DNA of 64,000 bases from Polyangiaceae bacterium (GCA_025353725.1 JANXOF010000080.1:1-64000), one strand, 5' to 3'. Positions 1 to 8,215 are shown, counted from the first letter of the stretch. Notes: generated from the letters alone by a model not told the origin. Numbers and translations are program-made.

Positions 1-1
1 G

Positions 2-409
2 CGCGGTCCCGTGGCAAACGCGTTTGGGTACGCCCTCCGCCAGCGCGCCGCGCTCTGTCGCTTTCTCGACGATGGAAGGCTTCGCCTGGAAAACAACGCC
101 AGTGAGCGCGCCCTGCGAGTCATTACTGTTGGGCGCAAAGCGTGGATGTTTTGCGGGTCGGGCGTTCACGCGCAAGCGGCGGCCAACCTGTTTTCCCTCA
201 TCGCGTCGTGCATGCTGCACGACCTCGACCCCGAGTCTTACCTCGAGGCGATGATTCGTGTCGTGCCGTATTGGCCGCGCGACCGGTATCTCGAGCTCGC
301 GCTGAAGTACTGGTTGCGAACGCGGGCTCGCCTCGACGCGCAGCAGCTCGCGCTGCCGCTCGGCCCCATCACGGTGCCGCCCGCGGAACAACAGCCTGCG
401 CCGAGCTAA
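2..409 (+). CDS. IS66-family transposase, C-terminal part (cut by window start)
   Basis: The reading frame is open to the left edge, so this is only the end of the protein, about 135 residues. It carries the typical IS66 tail. The motif NNASERALR contains the third acidic residue of the DDE catalytic triad, and RKAWMFCGS follows it. A short IS66 C-terminal domain comes next (from LHDLDPESYLEAMIRVV), and the protein ends in a proline-rich tail. IS66 transposases cut and join DNA to move their element. Whether the upstream catalytic core is intact cannot be seen. The 3' end overlaps the end of the minus-strand gene at 369-1136 by 41 bp, so the element may have landed in or beside that gene. Confidence 0.9.
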   Translation, partial: RGPVANAFGYALRQRAALCRFLDDGRLRLENNASERALRVITVGRKAWMFCGSGVHAQAAANLFSLIASCMLHDLDPESYLEAMIRVVPYWPRDRYLELALKYWLRTRARLDAQQLALPLGPITVPPAEQQPAPS

Positions 410-1136
410 GCCAACTTCCACGCTCGCGAGTCTCGGCCATTACGGGTTCCACGTCGAGAACGTGTCTCCGTGCAGGGGATACCCACTTCGGGCCCCTGAT
501 CTCCTCGCCCGACTCGGGCGCCGGCCCCCACTCGTATCCGTTGTCCGACGACGCGGCCCAAATCCACTCCGTCTCTGACGCGTCGATCGCGTCCGCGTAG
601 GAGCTGGCCCAGTTGGCGTCGGCGATTTTTGCGAAGTTCAAGAACGCGTTGCCCTTGAGGTTGACGCTGAGACGGATGATGGCCTCGAACAGGATGCGGT
701 GCCCCCGGCCGGCGTTGATGATGTAGTCTGCAACGTCGTCAGTCACGACGTAGCAACCCGTGTTCTCGATCTTCTTCGCGTCGATCATCGTCACCCCCCG
801 CGACCAGTCCGCCAGGGTGCGCCACCACTCTTGGGCTCCATCGCACTTGCGCAGCAATGGTCGTGTCATCTCCTGACGCGGCTTTTTCCGCGCGGTCGCC
901 TCGGCGATCTGCTCGCGAAGGCTCTTCTTCACGGGGGTGCCGAGTGTTTCCACCTCGGCCTTCTCGGCCGCGGGCGAGAGGTCCTTCGTCGATTCGGATG
1001 GCGTCGGCACGGCCTGGCCGAGCGCCGAGTTCGCGGTCTTCGCCGACGCGGGCGCGTCCGTCGTCGCGGTAGTGGTGGAATGACTTGTCGCCCGAATGTT
1101 GGCGGGGATGCCGCCCTTGTTGATCTCGTTTTTCAT
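369..1136 (-). CDS. Unrecognised protein, possibly truncated by IS66
   Basis: A 255-residue protein starting MKNEINKGGIPANIR. ATG at 1136 is chosen because an AAGG ribosome site lies about 10 bases upstream and the upstream frame looks non-coding. The first 80 residues are rich in Ala, Thr, Ser, Lys and Glu and probably disordered. The rest looks folded (around CYVVTDDVADYIINAGRGH and SVNLKGNAFLNFAKIADAN). I do not recognise a family. The last residues run into the IS66 transposase gene on the other strand, so the natural C-terminus may have been replaced by element sequence. It may belong to the same decayed mobile segment as its divergent neighbour. Confidence 0.6.
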   Translation of the reverse strand: MKNEINKGGIPANIRATSHSTTTATTDAPASAKTANSALGQAVPTPSESTKDLSPAAEKAEVETLGTPVKKSLREQIAEATARKKPRQEMTRPLLRKCDGAQEWWRTLADWSRGVTMIDAKKIENTGCYVVTDDVADYIINAGRGHRILFEAIIRLSVNLKGNAFLNFAKIADANWASSYADAIDASETEWIWAASSDNGYEWGPAPESGEEIRGPKWVSPARRHVLDVEPVMAETRERGSWLSSAQAVVPRAAP

Positions 1137-1227
1137 GGTAACAGCCTTCGTCAGACAAAGTCGGACCGAGCCCGCCGGAGATGGCGAGCGCCTCGATTGG
1201 CCACCGGCGTTGCCCCTTCGGGAGGCA

Positions 1228-2025
1228 GTGTCCGGCGTCGATCCCGTCAATCTGACAAGGCTGTATTTCGCACGTCGCCGCCGAATAAATGATGCACTAA
1301 ACTTACCCGGTGCTGCTGCGAAAAAGTCGAGCCGGAAGGGTGTCGGCGGACGGCCGAAGGCTCCTCCTGGGGGCACGCGGAAGGCACGACTTGCTGGGCA
1401 TATCGACGCTGCCGTGAGGGACAAGTCCGGCGACGCCGGCATACAGAATCTCGCGACCGTGGCGCTTCTGGAGGCGCGGAAGCTCCAGGACGAGGCGGAC
1501 GGCCTGCCCGGCGAGCTCACGGAGGACGGAGTGCGCGCCATTGCCGAGCAGTTCGGCGAGAGCGTAGCGGAGCAGTTCGTGGCATTCCTCCGGCTCACCG
1601 AAGGCGTGAGCGGAGAGCAGCTTGAACAGCACATGCGCGACGAGCTGCACGCGGACCGGGCGGACGCCCTGAAGATCGACGCCATCATCGCGCGCAGTGG
1701 GAAAACCCCGCGCGGACGTGGTCGGACGAGTCACTTCGTCGGCAAGGAATCATGGCAGGGCATGGAGACCGCGCTCCTCGACGGCCTCGACCTGCCAGCG
1801 TTCACGAGGGCGCTGGCCAAGCAGCGCAAAATCGATGGCAGGTCGAGGCCGCGCAAGAGGGCGAAGACGAAGTGCTGCCACCTGCCCCAACTTGGAGCAC
1901 CCGTACGATCTCCTTCTAAAAGATCTCTAGATCTGGGATCCCGGCATGCAGCCCAGACGAACTCGGCGCCCTTCTCGATGCTCTCCGAGCAGACGGACCA
2001 CGTGCGGTCCTCGTCGACACGGTGA
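1228..2025 (+). CDS. Unrecognised helical protein, possibly frameshifted near its end
   Basis: The frame encodes about 265 residues. GTG at 1228 is preferred because GGGAGG lies just upstream; in-frame ATGs at 1096 and 1135 are possible but overlap the divergent gene. The centre (QNLATVALLEARKLQDEADG through EQLEQHMRDELHAD) is charged and probably alpha-helical. I do not recognise a family. After about 1840 this frame becomes a run of Arg, Ser, Pro and Lys that looks non-coding, while another plus-strand frame reads more like protein (WQVEAAQEGEDEVLPPAPTW) until a stop at 1917. A frameshift and decay near the end is therefore likely. Confidence 0.5.
   Translation: MSGVDPVNLTRLYFARRRRINDALNLPGAAAKKSSRKGVGGRPKAPPGGTRKARLAGHIDAAVRDKSGDAGIQNLATVALLEARKLQDEADGLPGELTEDGVRAIAEQFGESVAEQFVAFLRLTEGVSGEQLEQHMRDELHADRADALKIDAIIARSGKTPRGRGRTSHFVGKESWQGMETALLDGLDLPAFTRALAKQRKIDGRSRPRKRAKTKCCHLPQLGAPVRSPSKRSLDLGSRHAAQTNSAPFSMLSEQTDHVRSSSTR
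1902..1949. other. Cluster of overlapping six-base palindromes
   Basis: Within 48 bp lie CGTACG (1902-1907), AGATCT (1921-1926), TCTAGA (1926-1931), AGATCT (1929-1934), GGATCC (1936-1941) and GCATGC (1944-1949). The block looks like a synthetic multiple-cloning site, although it sits in otherwise ordinary sequence. It falls in the doubtful C-terminal part of the gene at 1228-2025. It could be chance, or the junction of a decayed mobile element. Confidence 0.5.
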
Positions 2026-2204
2026 CGTGTCGTGTTCCTATGGCGACGGCGTAAGTCGCGTGGGCGCTTTGCAGCGCCTTCACCTATCGAAGAGGGCTGA
2101 ATCCGGTAGCCCTGCCGTTTTGATGCTACTTTGCTCCAGCTTGGGTTTCTCGGCCTAAGCTCCCTTTTCCTTTACATCGAGCGTCACCACTCCGGTCTCC
2201 AAGA

Positions 2205-2735
2205 ATGTCCGATCCGCCTGTCCGCCTGACGAAAGAGGAGGTTGCCGAAGCCTACGGGCGATACGGCCACCTTGTCCTTCGTCGATGCAGCCGGATCCTT
2301 CGGCGGGATGATGCCGCCGAGGACGCTCTCCAGGAGGTGTTCGTGAGATTGTGGCGATACGGCGACGCGTTTCGAGCTGCGGAGTCGAAGGTCGCGTGGC
2401 TGTACCGCGTCGCCGATCGATGTTGCTTCGACGTTCTCGCACGCGACCGCACACGTCGTGAGGTTCCGTTTGACGAGACGGGGGCCGAGCTGGTCTCCGA
2501 AGGGAGCGACCGGCGCGCGATCGAGGACCGCGAAATTGTGCTCATGTTCCTCAGCCGGTTCGACGATCGAGTGAAAGAGGTTGCGGTCCTGCATTACCTC
2601 GATGGTTTGACTCAGGAGGAAATTGCGGCGGCTACCGGCTGGTCGCGACAAACGGTCGTGAAGAAGCTCGCGTTTCTGGCCGATCGGGCGGAGAAGTTGC
2701 GTGCTGCGCTCCTGTCTACGAGTGGAGCCCCCTGA
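2205..2735 (+). CDS. ECF-type RNA polymerase sigma factor
   Basis: A 176-residue extracytoplasmic-function sigma-70 factor. Region 2 covers about residues 15-75 (RDDAAEDALQEVFVRLWRYG is the core-binding and -10 recognition helix). Region 4 is the C-terminal helix-turn-helix (DGLTQEEIAAATGWSRQTVV, about residues 135-160), which reads the -35 element. There is no region 1 or 3, as expected for the ECF class. The stop codon overlaps the next start by one base (TGATG), so sigma and anti-sigma factor are translationally coupled. By context it should direct transcription of this operon and answer a signal passed through the membrane protein encoded next. Confidence 0.95.
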   Translation: MSDPPVRLTKEEVAEAYGRYGHLVLRRCSRILRRDDAAEDALQEVFVRLWRYGDAFRAAESKVAWLYRVADRCCFDVLARDRTRREVPFDETGAELVSEGSDRRAIEDREIVLMFLSRFDDRVKEVAVLHYLDGLTQEEIAAATGWSRQTVVKKLAFLADRAEKLRAALLSTSGAP

Positions 2736-3460
2736 TGAGTCACCCGAGCAATTTCATCCTCGAACGTTTTAGCGTGAACGATCTCGCCGGACCGAGCGCG
2801 CTTGAGGTGGAGCAGCACATCCGCGCCTGCGATGGCTGCACACAATTCCTTGCTCAGCTCGAAGCCGCGCGCAAAGCACGGCTTGCCGCGGTACCCGCAG
2901 CGCAGTTTGTTGAACAAGTCTCCGCACGCCGCGCCCGTGTCGTACGGCTGGTCGATCACCGCATCGCGCGCCTCGGTGCGGCAGCCATGACGGTCTTGGC
3001 AGCGGCGGCAGCTATTCTTCTCTTCGTCCGACGCCCTGATCACGGCCCGCTCGGAGGGGTCACACTCAAGGGAAGCGGTGTAGCCGTCCACCGAAATCGT
3101 GGTGGCGATGTGCATGCCCTCGCATCCGACGAAACGATCCGCGGTGGCGATGCACTGCGGATCGTTATTACGCAATCCCGCCCTACCCGTGTTGCGGCAT
3201 GGGTTGTCGACGTGCAAGGCCGCATTGACCGCGTTGTCGAAGAAGGTTCAATCGCCCTTCCGAGTGGCGAGTCGGCCCTTCCGGGGAGCCTTGTCGTCGA
3301 CAGCCCGTGTATCGATCTGGAGCTCGTCGTCCTTTTCGGGGTGGAGTCGTTCCAGGACGCCGAGCGGCGTCTCAAGGAGGCCATCCCAGATGGCGCAATC
3401 CCCGAGGGCACTGGATGGGGTCTGCCTGGTGCACTCACACGACGGTTGCGATGCGAGTGA
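2735..3460 (+). CDS. Transmembrane anti-sigma factor with zinc-finger N-terminus
   Basis: A 241-residue partner of the preceding sigma factor. The N-terminal cytoplasmic part holds a zf-HC2-type motif (HIRACDGCTQFL, H-x3-C-x2-C, about residues 28-38), which binds ECF sigma factors in this family. One membrane helix follows at about residues 85-103 (AAMTVLAAAAAILLFV). The periplasmic part, about 135 residues, is beta-rich, with segments such as GSGVAVHRNRGGDVHALAS and GGDALRIVITQS, and resembles the DUF4384/FecR-type sensory domains of myxobacterial anti-sigma factors. The last 10 bp overlap the caspase gene, so the three proteins are probably made together. Confidence 0.85.
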   Translation: MSHPSNFILERFSVNDLAGPSALEVEQHIRACDGCTQFLAQLEAARKARLAAVPAAQFVEQVSARRARVVRLVDHRIARLGAAAMTVLAAAAAILLFVRRPDHGPLGGVTLKGSGVAVHRNRGGDVHALASDETIRGGDALRIVITQSRPTRVAAWVVDVQGRIDRVVEEGSIALPSGESALPGSLVVDSPCIDLELVVLFGVESFQDAERRLKEAIPDGAIPEGTGWGLPGALTRRLRCE

Positions 3461-5043
3461 CGTTCCGTGCGGTCATTTTCGGTGCCGTTTCGCTCCTTGG
3501 GCTGGCTGAAACCGCGCAGGCGACGCCCCCGCCGGCGATAGATGTTGTAGCTGTGCTTGTTGGTGCCAACGTCGGTGGCTCCGATGAAGAACCACTCCGC
3601 TTCGCGGCGTCGGATGCCGTGCGGGTACGCGACCTCCTGACCCAGCTTGGTGAGGTCCGCCCTGGCTACGTGAACCTTGTCGCGGGAGACGGTCCCGACG
3701 TAGTCCTCAGCGCACTCCGCAACGCCCGCCAACAGGCAGCGGCGCTCGCGGGAACGGGGCGCCGCGTCACGCTTGTCTTCTACTACTCGGGGCACGGCGA
3801 TGACGACGCCCTTCACTTCGCCAAAGGGGCGCTGGCACTTCGGGATCTGCGCACGGCGATCGCCGACGTTCCCGCAGACCTCCGCGTGACCATTCTTGAC
3901 TCTTGCCGAACCGGCGGCCGCGCGAAGGGCGTAGCGCGAGGTCCGGCTTTCGATCTCCAGGTCGCGCCAGACTCCCCGCATGGGACCGTAGAACTTCGTG
4001 CGTCGGCGGTCGGGGAGGCGGCCCAGGAATCCGACGAGCTCGGCGGCGCGGTGTTTACGCACTTTCTGGTCTCGGGATTGCGTGGTGGGGCAGACACCGA
4101 TGGCGACGGTCGCGTGACCTTGGCCGAGCTCTACGCGTACACGTACCGAAAAACCCTGCTCAGAACGTCTGCGTCTCCCGTCCTACAACACCCCTCCGTG
4201 CAGATGAACCTTGCCGGTAGCGGTGACGTGGTCCTCACTTCTCCGTCCTCAGCTTCCGCATTTCTTGAGGTGCCACGCGGAGCGGATCGATACCTGGTCT
4301 TCGCACGCCCGAGCGATTCGGCGATGGGAGAGGTGAGCGGAGAAGGGACTGCGCGCCTGGCCCTGCCTACGGGGAAATTTCTTGTGGTTCGCCGCTCGGG
4401 CAGTAACACGAGCGTCGCGTCGGTCGATCTCTCCTGGGGCGGGACGAAGCGTCTGGTCGATAGCGACTTTCGCCCAATGGCGCGCGAAGAACTCGCCAGG
4501 CGTGGGGGCCACATCGAACTGCACCCCCTGCGAGTGGACGCCCGCTTTGGTGGCGAATTCGCGCCCGGCAGTAGCGATGCCCTCGCCCTTCGCGCAGGAG
4601 GTGCGGTCACGTTGGTATCCGGGCACCTGGAGTACGAGTTGGACATGGCGTACGTCGGTGGTCCGTTCTCGTCCGGTGCATTCGACGGAGGCGTGCACTC
4701 GATTGCGGGCGGTCCCAACATCGGCCTCCGTACCTTCTTTGGTCGCCTCACTCTTCTCGCGTTCGTCGGAGGAGAGATTCGCTACTCGTGGGAACACCTC
4801 GCGCGTGTTGACGCGGCCCGTGCCAGCGCCGGCGGATTTGCGGCAACCGAGAATCGGTCCTTTGCGTCCGCCGGACCACGTGCAGGTCTCCGAGTGGCTT
4901 TGGCGCTAGGGGGCGACTGGAGCGCATCATGGACGGGCTCCTTCACTGCACTCTTGCGCAATGAAGCTGGCAAGGACGGAGAGGCTCAGATCGCGCTCTA
5001 CCCGCTCCTCGGAACCACTCTCGCCGTAGGACATGCATTTTAG
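3451..5043 (+). CDS. Secreted caspase-like (C14) protease with C-terminal beta-barrel-like region
   Basis: A 530-residue protein. ATG at 3451 gives a clear signal peptide ending AETAQA at about residue 24. Residues 30-275 form a peptidase C14 (caspase/metacaspase) domain with catalytic His115 in YYSGHGDDD and Cys152 in ILDSCRTGG. A perfect EF-hand-type loop follows the domain (DTDGDGRVTLAE), suggesting calcium binding. A linker of about 90 residues leads to some 160 residues of alternating hydrophobic and polar beta strands rich in Gly and aromatics, ending in a terminal Phe (VGHAF). This is the signature of a BAM-inserted outer-membrane barrel. Seen: signal peptide, catalytic pair, EF loop, terminal Phe. 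Inferred: anchoring in the outer membrane with the protease facing the periplasm or outside. It is the third gene of the ECF operon. Confidence 0.88.
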   Translation: MRVTFRAVIFGAVSLLGLAETAQATPPPAIDVVAVLVGANVGGSDEEPLRFAASDAVRVRDLLTQLGEVRPGYVNLVAGDGPDVVLSALRNARQQAAALAGTGRRVTLVFYYSGHGDDDALHFAKGALALRDLRTAIADVPADLRVTILDSCRTGGRAKGVARGPAFDLQVAPDSPHGTVELRASAVGEAAQESDELGGAVFTHFLVSGLRGGADTDGDGRVTLAELYAYTYRKTLLRTSASPVLQHPSVQMNLAGSGDVVLTSPSSASAFLEVPRGADRYLVFARPSDSAMGEVSGEGTARLALPTGKFLVVRRSGSNTSVASVDLSWGGTKRLVDSDFRPMAREELARRGGHIELHPLRVDARFGGEFAPGSSDALALRAGGAVTLVSGHLEYELDMAYVGGPFSSGAFDGGVHSIAGGPNIGLRTFFGRLTLLAFVGGEIRYSWEHLARVDAARASAGGFAATENRSFASAGPRAGLRVALALGGDWSASWTGSFTALLRNEAGKDGEAQIALYPLLGTTLAVGHAF

Positions 5044-5102
5044 GTTTACACTTTCGGCCGGCCTCCTTGTCTTCGAGGGTGAAACCAACAGAAAGCACCC
5101 CG

Positions 5103-6008
5103 ATGCGAAACTCCTTACCCCTTCTTTTTCCTTGTCTCGCCGCATTTTCGGGCTGCGGAAGCGCAGCGGGACCCAGTTACGAGCCCCCCTACCTGACTCT
5201 GGGAGGAACGATCACGTCGTCGTCGGTCTCGACGCCGGCAACCGTCCGTGTGGCACTGGTTTGGCGGCTCGGCCAATCGTTCCGCGAGGCACAGGAGCTC
5301 GACGTACGCGCCGAATTCCCCGTGAAATTCCGTCTCGACGTGCGGGCTCTCCCCCCCAAAGAGGTCATCGCCTCGATCGATCCATCCAAGACGGCCCCGG
5401 GACGCCCCACCGGCTACGCCTTCGGCACACTCGTTGTTTACGAGGACACCAACGGCAACGGCAAGCTGGATCTCGTTCCTGTTGACGCCACGGCATCGAC
5501 CGATCGGGTCCTGGGCGCGCCGGAAGGGCTCGAAGTCATTTACCTCGAAGGCGGCGGCATTCCTAAGAACCCAAACGCTCCGCCCACGGACGAAGACTTC
5601 GTCGAGCACACGGCGGGCTTCAACCTCGTTGTCGAGCCGACGCGCGTCGATCCCGAGCCGGGGTGCACGTCGTGCGCCCCCACCTTCGTGTCTGCGTGGA
5701 CGCGTCTTCCACTCGACGCGGATCTTTCGGTTGCACTCACGGCCGATCCGCAATTGTCACGCGCGCTCTGCGAACAGACGGGTGGAGAGGGAGCGACAGC
5801 GAGCAGCGCGTGCCAGCCATGCCTTGGTGATGCGTGCAGCCGCTGTTCGATCGCCACGGACGCGAGGGTCACCTGCAACGCCGACAAGACGGCGTTCGTT
5901 GCCTTCTCGTGCACCGCGAACTCGGTCTGTGCTGACCACGTGTGTAAATACATTTCCGGACGTCGTATAGCGACGGACCCGGTCCCCGCAGCCTGGCCCT
6001 GCCCCTAA
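5103..6008 (+). CDS. Lipoprotein with calcium-loop-like motif
   Basis: A 301-residue putative lipoprotein. ATG at 5103 is used because it begins a signal peptide whose lipobox is AFSGC, with lipidated Cys near residue 17. A transthyretin-like beta region follows, containing VVYEDTNGNGKLDLVPVD, a DxNxNGxxD loop seen in many secreted calcium-binding domains. The C-terminal part has several cysteine pairs (CTSC, CQPCLGDACSRC), likely disulfides. I do not recognise a named family. It starts 59 bp after the caspase gene and is followed by a terminator, so it is probably the last gene of the ECF operon and may work with the protease at the cell surface. Confidence 0.8.
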   Translation: MRNSLPLLFPCLAAFSGCGSAAGPSYEPPYLTLGGTITSSSVSTPATVRVALVWRLGQSFREAQELDVRAEFPVKFRLDVRALPPKEVIASIDPSKTAPGRPTGYAFGTLVVYEDTNGNGKLDLVPVDATASTDRVLGAPEGLEVIYLEGGGIPKNPNAPPTDEDFVEHTAGFNLVVEPTRVDPEPGCTSCAPTFVSAWTRLPLDADLSVALTADPQLSRALCEQTGGEGATASSACQPCLGDACSRCSIATDARVTCNADKTAFVAFSCTANSVCADHVCKYISGRRIATDPVPAAWPCP

Positions 6009-6014
6009 AACGTA

Positions 6015-6041
6015 GACCGCGCGATGCTCGCGCGGTCTTTT
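6015..6041 (+). terminator. Rho-independent terminator of the ECF/caspase operon
   Basis: A perfect 10-bp inverted repeat (GACCGCGCGA, loop TGC, TCGCGCGGTC) is followed directly by TTTT. It lies 7 bp after the lipoprotein stop codon and separates the ECF operon from the next lipoprotein gene. Confidence 0.9.
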
Positions 6042-6083
6042 GGAAGTCACTTGAGTTGGCACGTCCGTGCCATGGAGGTCGTC

Positions 6084-6689
6084 ATGCGTTCATTTTCAAT
6101 CATTTCGTTTGTCCTTCTTTCCGCAACATTCGCATTTGGCTGCTCGGCACCGTCGTCGTCGACGAACGCGCCCACCGGGACGGTCACGGGTGCCGTTAGC
6201 TCGGCGGAGCTGAAGACCTTGAGCGCGGTTGCTCGATACGGAACATATTTCGGGACCAGCGGTCAGCCAACCCGTGGCCTCCGGATCTTGCTTTCCGACA
6301 ACCCGAACAGCTGCGACATTACGCATTTCGCAAGTGCGACGATGCTGGATGTGCGAGTCCGAGGCGCCTCCGTTGGACCCGGCACGTACCCCATCGTAGA
6401 CGCAGTGGCGCAGACTCCGCAGGCCGGCCAGGCCGAGGCCGACTTCAATGCCGTCGACGCCGTCTGCAAGGATCTAGTTGCGCAGACCGGCACGAGCGGA
6501 AACGTGATTCTCAAGACGGTGGAAATCAATCTGACCACCCCGAGCGCCTCGCACGTCTCCGGCTCTGTCGATCTCACGTTCGCCGGTGGGCACATCACCG
6601 GCGACTTCGACGCGGTGCTCTGCGACGACGAATCGGGCGACGCGGGAGCCAGTAATGGCGGCTCTTCAACGACCACGTGTGCACCGTGA
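6084..6689 (+). CDS. Small lipoprotein, paralogue of the one at 37182-37766
   Basis: A 201-residue lipoprotein. ATG at 6084 starts a signal peptide with lipobox FAFGC (Cys near residue 19). GGAGG just upstream supports this start. The mature part is predicted beta-rich, with no recognised catalytic motif. The C-terminal pattern VSGSVDLTFAGGHITGDFDA followed by a Cys matches the ending of the lipoprotein at 37182-37766 (GTVTASYESGNVSGSFHAEF then Cys). Both also have a conserved early strand containing ...LLSDNP/ISNSGE before a Cys. This makes them members of one uncharacterised family, each next to an ECF sigma locus. It has its own transcript after the terminator at 6015-6041. Confidence 0.8.
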   Translation: MRSFSIISFVLLSATFAFGCSAPSSSTNAPTGTVTGAVSSAELKTLSAVARYGTYFGTSGQPTRGLRILLSDNPNSCDITHFASATMLDVRVRGASVGPGTYPIVDAVAQTPQAGQAEADFNAVDAVCKDLVAQTGTSGNVILKTVEINLTTPSASHVSGSVDLTFAGGHITGDFDAVLCDDESGDAGASNGGSSTTTCAP

Positions 6690-6792
6690 ACACTCAGCGA
6701 ACCTTGGCGCCATTCCGCGCAGTAGGAAAGTTCCGACGATGAACTCGCCGCTATTTTGGACCACCCGGGCACCCGGTGTCAGCGTTGCCGCA

Positions 6793-7074
6793 ATGCGAAC
6801 CTTTGCCCCCATTGCGTTGGCCATCTTTGGACTGATGACCTACGGATGCAGCTCGACAAGCAGCACGACGAAAACGCCGCCCACATGCGCGCAGCTTCAA
6901 ACGCAGATCAATGCGTGTACGAATATCTCCCAGGCCGGAAAGGATTTACTCGGTCCTTTCTGCGCGACTGCATCCGACGCATGTCGCTCATGTCTTGACG
7001 GCCAGCTTTGTGGAGTCACCGAGCAGTGTGACCCGCAATGCGGCAAGATTGGTGATGCGGGCGGGGGCGGCTGA
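6793..7074 (+). CDS. Very small cysteine-rich lipoprotein
   Basis: A 93-residue protein starting MRTFAPIALAIFG with lipobox MTYGC (Cys near residue 22). A further in-frame ATG lies at 6739, but 6793 gives the better signal peptide. The mature part is about 70 residues with nine cysteines (CAQLQTQINAC, CATASDACRSC, CGVTEQC), which suggests a disulfide-stabilised periplasmic or outer-membrane protein. No function is recognised. It lies 103 bp after the previous lipoprotein in the same direction and may share its transcript. Confidence 0.65.
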   Translation: MRTFAPIALAIFGLMTYGCSSTSSTTKTPPTCAQLQTQINACTNISQAGKDLLGPFCATASDACRSCLDGQLCGVTEQCDPQCGKIGDAGGGG

Positions 7075-7411
7075 GACGCGCGAGGCATAGTACCGGCACG
7101 GCGGCGGTGGCGGAGAAGCCAACGCGATCGGGCGACGAAGATCGGTTTTATCCGCTTGTCGGCCGCCGAATGGCGGTTTCGTGTCCTTCGCGTGGTCGGT
7201 GCATCGTCGGGTGCCAGTTTTTCCGTCGTTTGATTTGTATGTGACGAGTCCCGTACCGGCCGCGCACAAGTCCCGACGGGAGGATGTACTACGTGAGCTC
7301 AACATTCGGCTTCGACGCCATCACGTAGATCGCCGGCAGTCCAAAGCCACCAAACTCGGCGCCAATGTTTCGCCAGTCGGGCGCATCGTCAGCCGGTCCG
7401 ACGGGTTCCAG
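7075..7411. other. Intergenic region containing a copy of the tRNA-Arg anticodon arm
   Basis: No gene with convincing coding character is seen in these 337 bp. The notable content is the 14-bp sequence at 7302-7315 that recurs in the same orientation inside tRNA-Arg at 11467-11480. The region separates plus-strand lipoprotein genes from the minus-strand cryptic operon and is the likely left edge of the inserted block. Confidence 0.5.
7302..7315. repeat. 14-bp direct repeat (candidate attL/attR) matching tRNA-Arg
   Basis: The sequence ACATTCGGCTTCGA is identical to 11467-11480, which covers the anticodon, the 3' anticodon stem and the start of the variable loop of tRNA-Arg. The two copies have the same orientation and bracket the whole minus-strand block 7412-11205. 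Tyrosine integrases commonly use anticodon arms as crossover sites. No integrase gene is visible inside the block, so the attachment role is inference. Confidence 0.45.
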
Positions 7412-8170
7412 TCACGGAACGCTGCCTGTAAGTTCGTGAAGCCAGCGACCGAGAACGCTTTTCCGCGCCTCGTCGGGCGTCTCTCCAACAGCCTGCTGGA
7501 GGATGTCCACGGCAACATCCAAACCCGGGCCAAAGCTCGACGCTTCGAGTACCGGCTTCTCGCCGCGAAGATCGGCGAGGCTCCTCCATCCCGCGACCGA
7601 CGGCGAGGCACGGTGAAGTTGCCAGCGCGTGGCTGGAGGCAGGACGCTCGACGTGATCAGGTGAGGCCGATTCTCGACAAGCTCACGCATCCACTCGGGA
7701 ACATCACCGCGCGCACACAGCCATCCGCCGACCAGAAGGGCGACCGGATATTTCGACCCGGGTAGCCGCTCGATCACGGCGACAAGCACGGCCTTTCCAC
7801 ACTCGTCGCGGATCCGTGAAGCCCAGGCTGGCTCTTCGAGCGTGATCAGGACGAGCTGATATAGCGCGTCGTCATGCCCCTCCTGCAGTGCATGAACTAC
7901 GAGGTGCTCCAGGCTTCGCGCGACCTTCTCAACCTCGGCCGACCGAAGCCGCTGAAGCTCGCCAAGCACACGGCGGATCGCGAGGTGGACCCCAAGCGCT
8001 CGGGACAAAGCCCGGATAATATCGGCGAGATCCGCCTCGGTCGGGTGCGCCCGCAGCAAGAGGACCTGGATGACACGGGCGGCGTTTTCTCGATCGTCGC
8101 CCTCCGCATGTACGTCGCCGAGAACTCGGATCGCATGAGCCAAGTTCACCGCGGCGTACGTTTGTTTCAC
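7412..8170 (-). CDS. Unrecognised alpha-helical protein, paralogue of 9629-10270
   Basis: 252 residues from a GTG start, with no signal peptide. Predicted almost entirely alpha-helical with regular Leu/Ala spacing, like HEAT or ARM-type solenoids. A core segment (AARVIQVLLLRAHPTEADLA followed by DIIRALSRAL) aligns with AARVIAYLLTERLVTEAVAT followed by DILVAIRKSL in the protein encoded at 9629-10270, so the two are homologous. I do not recognise the family and see no catalytic motif. It is the last gene of the minus-strand cryptic operon, 45 bp after the preceding stop. Its terminal position and the repeated family suggest a scaffold or adaptor rather than an enzyme. Confidence 0.65.
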   Translation of the reverse strand: MKQTYAAVNLAHAIRVLGDVHAEGDDRENAARVIQVLLLRAHPTEADLADIIRALSRALGVHLAIRRVLGELQRLRSAEVEKVARSLEHLVVHALQEGHDDALYQLVLITLEEPAWASRIRDECGKAVLVAVIERLPGSKYPVALLVGGWLCARGDVPEWMRELVENRPHLITSSVLPPATRWQLHRASPSVAGWRSLADLRGEKPVLEASSFGPGLDVAVDILQQAVGETPDEARKSVLGRWLHELTGSVP

Positions 8171-8215
8171 GCTCGGGAGTACGTAGGACGTGGCCGCGCC
8201 TGCGGCCGTTATCAG

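Noticed and set aside
1303-1734. Minus-strand frame opposite the unknown gene at 1228-2025
   Set aside because: Composition is poorer than the plus-strand frame, and no ribosome site or family motif is seen.
3040-4062. Long minus-strand open frame inside the caspase and anti-sigma genes
   Set aside because: Arg/Ser/Pro-rich composition and full overlap with well-supported plus-strand genes mark it as a shadow frame of high-GC DNA.
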